Assembly (NCBI GenBank): GCA_937924465.1
Contig: CALDSP010000199.1
Coordinates: 1-17,376, forward strand
From: an uncultured Leptospiraceae bacterium
GTDB lineage: Bacteria > Spirochaetota > Leptospiria > Leptospirales > Leptospiraceae
Direction: 5' to 3'
Length of the DNA stretch: 17,376 bases
Position numbers and translations under genes: made by a program. The notes below the pieces were generated by a model, which was given only the letters and a program-made list of their open reading frames with translations, was not told where the DNA came from and ran no database searches. Within the stretch, counting starts at the first letter, position 1, and each line of letters opens with the position of its first letter. Of the stretch, positions 7,258 through 12,603 are shown piece after piece.

Positions 7258-8291
7258 GTTCTCTTTCTTTTCCTGTCAGTCTCAAAAAACAAAGAGAGTT
7301 AGAAACACGAATGCAAGCTCTTGGAATCTATGAAGTAGACTTGGAAGAATCTTTCACTAAAGGTGGAGGACATGGAGGACAAAATGTAAATAAAAATTCT
7401 ACTGCAGTTCATTTAAAACATATTCCAAGTGGAATTGAAGTTAAGTGCAATGTTTACAGAACCCAAGGACTCAATCGTTATAAGGCAAGAGCTATTCTTT
7501 GTGAAAAACTAGAACTCCAAAAAGGAATTGGAAAAAAATTTTTAGACATTCAAAAAATTCAAAAGAATAAAGAAAGAAAAGCAAGGCGGAGAAAAAAAAA
7601 AATGAATCCAAAACAAGAGGAGATTACCCCAATCAAAACGAAAATTAAACAAAGAGAATCCAATTCCCAAAACCTTCCCTCTGCCATTCAAGAGTTATTA
7701 GAACTTACTCAAAAATATCCTCAAAGTGCAATTCCTTATGGGCTTTTGGCAGAAGCATACTATTGGATGGGAGAAGAACATGAAATTTACAATATGGACA
7801 AACACACCATCTATCATTTGGGAAGTGAATATGGAAAAAAAGGAGCCTTTCTTGATGACAAAAGTATTGAATCTCATTTCTGGCTTGCTGTAAATTATGG
7901 ACTTTTGGGTTTAGAAAAAGGAATTATGTCTAGCTTTTTTTTACTCGATCCAATTGAAAAACATTTTAAACGTTCTTTAGAAATTCAAGAAGACTTTTTC
8001 TATGGTGCCCCTCATAGAGCTTATGGTTGGTTTTTATTTCAAATTCCCCCATGGCCCATTGCAAAAGGAGACAAGAGAAAGGCTTTATTGCACTTAGAAA
8101 AAGCACTAGAATTTGGATATGATTTTTACTTGAATCATATTTATTTAACTTACATTTTCTTAGAGAGAAAAGACAAACTCAATGCAAAAAAACATATAGA
8201 ATGGATCTTAAATGCTCCTCTTCATAAATATCATGAAAGAGAAGAAAACCGTTATAAAAAAGAAGCAGAGGCTCTATTAAAAAAATTGTAG
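7254..8291 (+). CDS. GGQ release-factor-like domain fused to a TPR/TatT-like domain
   Basis: The 345-residue frame holds two unrelated parts. Residues 1-116 are a stand-alone release-factor catalytic domain: KGGGHGGQNVNKNSTAVHL with the GGQ at 41-43, then HIPSGIEVKC and LNRYKARA, ending in a basic tail (RKARRRKKK). It lacks the codon-recognition domain of RF1/RF2, so a peptidyl-tRNA hydrolysis or ribosome-rescue role (ArfB/MTRFR-like) is likely. Residues from about 140 are helical repeats resembling the TatT/TRAP-T TPR family (GLLAEAYYWMGEE, GAPHRAYGWFL, HLEKALEFGYD), without a signal peptide. The junction sits at an A11 run (7592-7602). With ten A the first part would end in TGA overlapping the ATG of the second (ATGA), and a ribosome-binding-like AAGGCGGAG precedes that ATG at 7602. 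So this may be a real fusion, a slippage site or a one-base homopolymer error. Confidence 0.8.
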   Translation: MSSLSFPVSLKKQRELETRMQALGIYEVDLEESFTKGGGHGGQNVNKNSTAVHLKHIPSGIEVKCNVYRTQGLNRYKARAILCEKLELQKGIGKKFLDIQKIQKNKERKARRRKKKMNPKQEEITPIKTKIKQRESNSQNLPSAIQELLELTQKYPQSAIPYGLLAEAYYWMGEEHEIYNMDKHTIYHLGSEYGKKGAFLDDKSIESHFWLAVNYGLLGLEKGIMSSFFLLDPIEKHFKRSLEIQEDFFYGAPHRAYGWFLFQIPPWPIAKGDKRKALLHLEKALEFGYDFYLNHIYLTYIFLERKDKLNAKKHIEWILNAPLHKYHEREENRYKKEAEALLKKL

Positions 8292-8299
8292 GAGAAAAT

Positions 8300-9322
8300 A
8301 TGAGTCAATCAGAACTAGAAATTCAACTTCAAAAAAAAATTGATAACAAAACAAAACCTCTCGGTTCACTAGGTAGACTCGAAGAAATTGCTTTGAAAAT
8401 GGGTATCATTCAAAATACAACTTTTCCACAAATCAAAAAGCCCACTATTTTAGTTTTTGCCGGGGATCATGGAATTGCTACAGAAGGAGTAAGTTTGTAT
8501 CCGCAAGAAGTAACTTTTCAAATGGTTGCAAATTTTTTGAATGGAGGAGCTGCTATCAATGTATTTTGTAAACAATTTGGAATTGACTTAAAAGTCATTG
8601 ACGCAGGAGTAAACTATACATTCAAAATTTCTAATCCAAATTTTTACAATTTAAAAGTAGGAATGGGAACAAAAAATTTTTTACAAGAAAAGGCAATGAC
8701 TGAACAAGAGTTAAACATATGTTTAGAAAATGGTAAACAACTAGTCAGTCGTTTGCACCAAGAAGGAATGGATTGGGTAGGATTTGGAGAGATGGGAATT
8801 GCGAATACTTCCAGTGCTTCTATGCTTATGAGTGAATTACTAGACTTGCCTCTCAAAGATTGTGTTGGACGTGGAACAGGACATAAGGAAGAAGGTCTTA
8901 AGAAAAAAATTTTTATACTAGAAAAAGCAAAGTCTTTTCATTCTCTAAAAAATCCTACAGTATTTGAGATTTTGCAAACCTTTGGAGGATTTGAAATTGC
9001 TACCATGGTTGGTGGAATGCTTGGAGCCTATGAAAAAAGAATCCCCATTATTGTAGATGGATTTATTGTAAGCACTGCATTTTTATGTGCTTATAAAATA
9101 GAACCTAAAATTTTAGAACTTAGTTTTTTTTCGCATCTTTCTGAAGAAAAAGGGCATAAACTTTTATTAGATTCCTTGAAAGCTAAGCCTATTTTAAATT
9201 TAGATATGCGTTTAGGAGAGGGAACAGGTGTGGCACTTTCCTATCCTATTTTTCAAGCCTCTCTCGCTTTTTTGAATGAAATGGCCTCTTTTGATGAAGC
9301 CGGAGTCAGTAAAGCCAATTGA
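8300..9322 (+). CDS. cobT: Nicotinate-nucleotide--dimethylbenzimidazole phosphoribosyltransferase CobT
   Basis: CobT transfers the ribose phosphate of nicotinate mononucleotide to 5,6-dimethylbenzimidazole, giving alpha-ribazole phosphate, the lower ligand precursor of cobalamin. The 340 residues match the usual length of about 350. Visible family blocks are DNKTKPLGSLGRLEEIA (15-31), FAGDHGIATEGVS (53-65), NGGAAINVF (81-89), GEMGIANTSSAS (163-174), GRGTGHKEEGL (190-200) and RLGEGTG (304-310). The Glu at 307 is the catalytic base (Glu317 of the Salmonella enzyme). An AGGAG stands 5 bases before the ATG, 8 bases after the previous stop. The stop overlaps the TTG start of cobS. No riboswitch lies ahead of it, so control must come from further upstream or be constitutive. 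Confidence 0.96.
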   Translation: MSQSELEIQLQKKIDNKTKPLGSLGRLEEIALKMGIIQNTTFPQIKKPTILVFAGDHGIATEGVSLYPQEVTFQMVANFLNGGAAINVFCKQFGIDLKVIDAGVNYTFKISNPNFYNLKVGMGTKNFLQEKAMTEQELNICLENGKQLVSRLHQEGMDWVGFGEMGIANTSSASMLMSELLDLPLKDCVGRGTGHKEEGLKKKIFILEKAKSFHSLKNPTVFEILQTFGGFEIATMVGGMLGAYEKRIPIIVDGFIVSTAFLCAYKIEPKILELSFFSHLSEEKGHKLLLDSLKAKPILNLDMRLGEGTGVALSYPIFQASLAFLNEMASFDEAGVSKAN

Positions 9323-10065
9323 AAAAACTAAAAGAAACTTGGAATATCTTCTGGAATGCGGTTATGTTTTTAACACGTATTCCAACTCCTGAAGTGGAAT
9401 ATTCAAAAGAAATCCTAAACAAAGCGACTCGATTTTTTCCTTTAGTTGGTGCAATTGTAGGAGTCCTGAATTTTGCTTCTTTTTGGTTAGCAAATCAATT
9501 TTTTTCTAAAGAAATTTCTATAGTCATTTCTATGGTATTTTTGTTTTTACTTACAGGAGGTTTTCACGAAGACGGACTTGCAGATACCTGCGATGCCTTA
9601 GGTGGTGGTTATACAAAAGAAAAAATCTTAGAAATTATGAAAGACTCTAGAATAGGAAGTTTTGGAGTTTTAGGACTTTTTTCAATTTTGCTTTTAAAAT
9701 TTCTTGCGTTACGTGAAATAGTTCCATCTAATTTATTTATGGCTTTTATTTTAGGACATTCTTTAAGTAGACTTCAACCTGTTTGGATTATGCTATTTTT
9801 ACGTTACGTGCAATTTGAAGGTAAATCTAAACCTATTGCAGTTCAACCTAGTTACACAACTTTTTCTATTGCAAATTTAACAGTTTTAAGTTTTATTTTA
9901 CTATTTCAAAAAGTAGAACTTTTTTGGTTATTTTTACCTGTTGGAATTTTTACTTTACTTTATTCTTTGTATTTAAAAAGAAAAATCTATGGTTATACCG
10001 GAGATTGTTTAGGGGCAGGTCAACAAATTTCCGAAGTTTTAGTTTATTTAAGTTTGTGTATTTAA
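9319..10065 (+). CDS. cobS: Adenosylcobinamide-GDP ribazoletransferase CobS
   Basis: CobS is the integral membrane cobalamin synthase: it joins alpha-ribazole (phosphate) to adenosylcobinamide-GDP. The 248 residues carry the family signatures: FLTRIPTP (17-24), RFFPLVGAIVG (38-48), the metal-binding GGFHEDGLADTCDALGGG (80-97, acidic residues 84, 85, 89 and 92), KDSRIGSFGVLG (108-119), GHSLSR (146-151) and the C-terminal YTGDCLGAGQQISE (226-239). About six hydrophobic stretches fit a polytopic protein. The start is TTG at 9319 inside the end of cobT (TTGA overlap), which implies translational coupling of the enzyme to the supplier of its substrate. Its stop lies inside the next gene. Confidence 0.95.
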   Translation: MKKLKETWNIFWNAVMFLTRIPTPEVEYSKEILNKATRFFPLVGAIVGVLNFASFWLANQFFSKEISIVISMVFLFLLTGGFHEDGLADTCDALGGGYTKEKILEIMKDSRIGSFGVLGLFSILLLKFLALREIVPSNLFMAFILGHSLSRLQPVWIMLFLRYVQFEGKSKPIAVQPSYTTFSIANLTVLSFILLFQKVELFWLFLPVGIFTLLYSLYLKRKIYGYTGDCLGAGQQISEVLVYLSLCI

Positions 10066-10652
10066 TTTTAATTCGTCATACAAAAGTTTCCATAGACTCT
10101 AACATTTGTTATGGACAGTTGGATGTTCCTCTAGAAAAAAACTATGAAATAGAATTTCAAAAAATCAAAAAATTTCTTTTGCAATTTGAACCTTACCAAA
10201 TTCTTACAAGTCCCAGCAATAGGTGTAAACAACTTGCACGTTGTTTGCGAAAAGATAATTTTTTCGAGAATTCTGTTTTATTAGAAATGAACTTTGGCAA
10301 CTGGGAAGGAAAAAACTGGGGAGAGATTCCACAATTGGAAATTGAACTTTGGTATGAAGATTTTGTGAACTACAAAATTCCAAATGGAGAGAGTTTTCAG
10401 GAACTTTATTTTCGAATCAATCATTTTTTTAAAAATTTCAATTTTACTCAAAATCAAGTTTGGATTACTCATGCAGGTGTGATTCGCTCTCTTGTTTGTA
10501 GTGTTTTTAATTTAGATTTAAAACATGCCTTTTCGTTTGATGTTGATTATGGAAGTATCACTATTCTACAAAAAAAATATGACAAATGGAATCTAAAAAC
10601 TCTCAATGTAAACTTAGAAAACTTGACATATATCTTAAATACTGAATTTTGA
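10056..10652 (+). CDS. cobC: Histidine-phosphatase, probable alpha-ribazole-5'-phosphate phosphatase (CobC-like)
   Basis: The frame is open from 9924, but everything before 10056 is a shadow of cobS. The GTG at 10056 gives MYLILIRHTKV, the normal opening of a histidine phosphatase, and a 198-residue protein of CobC length. Catalytic residues seen are Arg7-His8 (the phosphorylated His), Arg56 in SPSNRCKQLA, Glu77 in LEMNFGNWEG and His139 in ITHAGVIRS. The CYGQLDVPL stretch after the RH motif is typical of alpha-ribazole phosphatases. The gene overlaps cobS by 10 bases. Together with cobT and cobS it covers nucleotide-loop assembly and final dephosphorylation. The family is sure; the specific substrate rests on position and the YGQLD-type motif. 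Confidence 0.87.
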   Translation: MYLILIRHTKVSIDSNICYGQLDVPLEKNYEIEFQKIKKFLLQFEPYQILTSPSNRCKQLARCLRKDNFFENSVLLEMNFGNWEGKNWGEIPQLEIELWYEDFVNYKIPNGESFQELYFRINHFFKNFNFTQNQVWITHAGVIRSLVCSVFNLDLKHAFSFDVDYGSITILQKKYDKWNLKTLNVNLENLTYILNTEF

Positions 10653-10660
10653 ATTTAACT

Positions 10661-11206
10661 ATGTCTATATTGAAAGTTTTGCGAATGGGAGATCCCATTT
10701 TAAGAAAACGGAGCCTTGAAGTAAGTGAAGACGAAATCCGAACAAAGGAATTTAAAAAACTCATTCGGGATATGTTTGATACCATGCACCATGAAAATGG
10801 AATTGGACTTGCAGCTCCACAAGTGGGAGTTTTGAAAAGAGTTGTAATCATTGGTGCCGAAGAAGAAAATCCTCGTTATCCCAATGCCCCTCGTTTAAGA
10901 GAGCAAATTCTTATAAATCCCATAATTCAAACTCTGGAAGAGCCAAAAGTTGGACAGGGTTACTGGGAAGGTTGTTTATCTGTTCCAGGTATGCGCGGCT
11001 ATGTAGAACGTCCCCAGAAAATTAAACTACAGTATTTTGATGAAAAATGGAACTTTTATGATATGATTGTGGAAGGCTTTCCTGCTGTTGTATACCAACA
11101 TGAATGCGATCATTTGGATGGTATTTTATATGTAGATAAACTCAAAGACACTAAACTTTTTGGATTTACTGAAGAAGTAACTACAAATGGAAAGGATTTA
11201 GATTAG
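10661..11206 (+). CDS. def: Peptide deformylase
   Basis: Peptide deformylase removes the formyl group from the N-terminal Met of new proteins; it is a metal enzyme acting at the ribosome exit. All three motifs are present: GIGLAAPQVG (47-56), EGCLSVPG (103-110) with metal ligand Cys105, and HECDH (147-151) with His147, His151 and catalytic Glu148. The insertion between motifs 1 and 2 (about 65-95) and the tail LKDTKLFGF resemble the Leptospira enzyme as I remember it. The frame can be opened from a TTG at 10649, but the ATG at 10661 is chosen because MSILKVLRMGDPILRK is the family N-terminus. The result is 181 residues. No clear Shine-Dalgarno is seen, so expression may depend on coupling to the cobC-like gene 8 bases upstream. 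The stop is immediately followed by the converging stop of the STAS gene. Confidence 0.97.
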   Translation: MSILKVLRMGDPILRKRSLEVSEDEIRTKEFKKLIRDMFDTMHHENGIGLAAPQVGVLKRVVIIGAEEENPRYPNAPRLREQILINPIIQTLEEPKVGQGYWEGCLSVPGMRGYVERPQKIKLQYFDEKWNFYDMIVEGFPAVVYQHECDHLDGILYVDKLKDTKLFGFTEEVTTNGKDLD

Positions 11207-11545
11207 TTAACCACTTGCAAACTTTTTTTGGAATTCATCATTGGTCATAATTTGAAAAAACATGTCCAACTTTGCGAGTTTAAAAACATTTAAGATCATA
11301 TTATTTAAACCAACTAAAATTAAGTTACCTTTGTTGTTTTTAATTATATTGAGAGATTTAATGAGAGTTCCTATTCCCGAGGAATCAATGTATTCTAATT
11401 TATTCATGTCAATTGCAATGATGGGAGGATTGCTTTCTATTTGTTTTTGAAATAAGGTCTCAAACTCTTCTGTACTTTCAATATCAAACTTTCCTTGAAT
11501 TTCTATAACCTTAACTTCACCTACTTTACTAACTCTCAGTTCCAA
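11207..11545 (-). CDS. STAS-domain anti-sigma factor antagonist
   Basis: A 112-residue single STAS domain of the SpoIIAA/RsbV type. Such proteins switch partner anti-sigma kinases by being phosphorylated or not on a Ser. The diagnostic features are GKFDIESTEEFE (18-29), the central strand IIAIDMNKLEYID, and the phosphorylation loop DSSGIGTLI (54-62), where Ser55 or Ser56 is the expected target. The start is TTG with a strong AAGGAG 6 bases upstream. No kinase, phosphatase or sigma factor gene is adjacent, so the partners must be elsewhere; Leptospira-type genomes hold many such lone STAS proteins. It is convergent with def with no base between the two stop codons, and I see no terminator, so the two transcripts probably overlap. 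Confidence 0.92.
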   Translation of the reverse strand: MELRVSKVGEVKVIEIQGKFDIESTEEFETLFQKQIESNPPIIAIDMNKLEYIDSSGIGTLIKSLNIIKNNKGNLILVGLNNMILNVFKLAKLDMFFQIMTNDEFQKKFASG

Positions 11546-11620
11546 AATTATCTCCTTAGGATAGTCTCAAAAAACAAATCATTTTATAATTAGTTGAAAG
11601 ATCAAGTATTTTTATAATAT

Positions 11621-12535
11621 TTAGGAATTCTTTAGTTTTTCCAATAATTCTTGAATCAATTTATCTTTTTCTTCCAAAGCTTTATCTTTTTCTTCCAAAG
11701 CTTTGTCTTTTTCTCCCAAGGCTTTGTCTTTTTCTTCCAAGGCTTTGTCTTTTTCTTCCAAAGCTTTGTCTTTTTTTTGAATCATTTCTTCTTGCTCGTT
11801 GATCTTTCTTTCCAAATTCTGTAATTCTATTAAAATATCTTGCTCTATGTCCATCTTCTTCTTGATTTCAGAATCAGAGGCGGCGTATCTTAATCTTTCT
11901 GCTATCTTTTTTTGTAGTTCATCATCTACTGGAAATTCATACTTTAGAACATATTCTTTGAAACTTTCTGCTGCTTGGCTGAAAATACTTAGTACTTTTT
12001 CTAAACGGTTTTGTAAATCTGTTTTTAATCCTTTCAGTTGAATAATAAATGTATCATGAGTTAGGCTATCAATAAACTCATTTTTCTTTCTTTCAAATGT
12101 TTGGTTAGATATTCTATCTTTAAAAACTCTAGAGACTTCAAGAACTTTGGGAAGATTTTCATCTAAAGGATAACCGAGAAAATAAATCGTGATGATTGGA
12201 TAAGAATCTCTAGTGTATTGCTCTCCTATATACTTTCGAAAACGCATTATATCAGTAGCTAATTTTGCTTTTTGCAGTTCAATTAGAACTTTTTTTTCTC
12301 CTTCACTTGTTTTTATAATAGCAATATAATCTAAACGATAAACAGTAAAATGTGAAATATATTCTACTGAAGATAATTTTTCTCCTAAATTTACAGTGCT
12401 TTCTTGAGGTTTAGGTTCAATATGAATGATTTCTTCATGAATAATTTCTTGAATAAGCTCCTTAGCAATAGTTAAATCTTCCATTAAATACTTAAAAACT
12501 GTATCATAAATTGGATTTGCTATAAGAATTGCCAT
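11621..12535 (-). CDS. Rpn/PDDEXK-family nuclease (transposase-like) with a heptad-repeat coiled-coil tail
   Basis: A 304-residue protein of the Rpn / PD-(D/E)XK nuclease family transposase group, whose studied members are recombination-promoting DNA endonucleases. The N-terminus NPIYDTVFKYLMED (7-20) is the family opening, with Asp11. The active core is RLDYIAIIKT (68-76) with Asp69, then VLIELQKAK (83-91) with Glu86 and Gln88 in the D...ExQ form usual here, followed by RFRKYIGEQY. Residues about 170-250 are helical. Residues 255-296 are six units of a heptad, KDKALEE, a coiled coil, probably for oligomerisation. The gene has no Shine-Dalgarno; a near-consensus promoter sits directly before the ATG. 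No terminal inverted repeats or target duplication were noticed, so nothing shows that it is itself mobile. The biological role in the host is not known. Confidence 0.85.
   Translation of the reverse strand: MAILIANPIYDTVFKYLMEDLTIAKELIQEIIHEEIIHIEPKPQESTVNLGEKLSSVEYISHFTVYRLDYIAIIKTSEGEKKVLIELQKAKLATDIMRFRKYIGEQYTRDSYPIITIYFLGYPLDENLPKVLEVSRVFKDRISNQTFERKKNEFIDSLTHDTFIIQLKGLKTDLQNRLEKVLSIFSQAAESFKEYVLKYEFPVDDELQKKIAERLRYAASDSEIKKKMDIEQDILIELQNLERKINEQEEMIQKKDKALEEKDKALEEKDKALGEKDKALEEKDKALEEKDKLIQELLEKLKNS
11648..11773 (-). repeat. Six tandem 21-bp repeats encoding a KDKALEE heptad
   Basis: Six back-to-back 21-base units within the 3' part of the nuclease gene encode residues 255-296. Four units are perfect KDKALEE, one is KDKALGE and the last is KDKLIQE. 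At the DNA level the units differ at few positions (for example AAAGC/AAGGC and TTAT/TTGT). Because the unit is a multiple of three and of a heptad, gain or loss of a copy keeps both the frame and the coiled-coil register, so copy number is expected to vary among strains. Confidence 0.93.
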
Positions 12536-12541
12536 AAAAAT

Positions 12542-12570
12542 AAAATACCAGTCACTTTTACCTTTGTCAA
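12542..12570 (-). promoter_or_regulatory. Promoter of the PDDEXK nuclease gene, predicted leaderless
   Basis: On the minus strand there is a perfect -35 TTGACA (12570-12565), a 17-base spacer and a -10 TATTTT (12547-12542, 4 of 6 to TATAAT). Only six bases separate the -10 from the ATG at 12535. A normal start point 7 bases past the -10 falls on the A of the ATG. The promoter match is seen; the leaderless mRNA is inference. Confidence 0.6.
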
Positions 12571-12603
12571 GAAAATTAGATCATTTATGGATTGAGTTAA
12601 AAT

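Noticed and set aside
8270..8300. Possible cobalamin riboswitch before cobT.
   Set aside because: Only 8 bases separate the genes, with a plain AGGAG; there is no room for a riboswitch.
9924..10055. The upstream 44 codons that would lengthen the CobC-like phosphatase.
   Set aside because: They lie fully inside cobS in another frame, and the family N-terminus (LILIRHT) begins right after the GTG at 10056.
11621..12535. The PDDEXK gene as a complete insertion element.
   Set aside because: No terminal inverted repeats, target duplication or second transposition gene were noticed around it.
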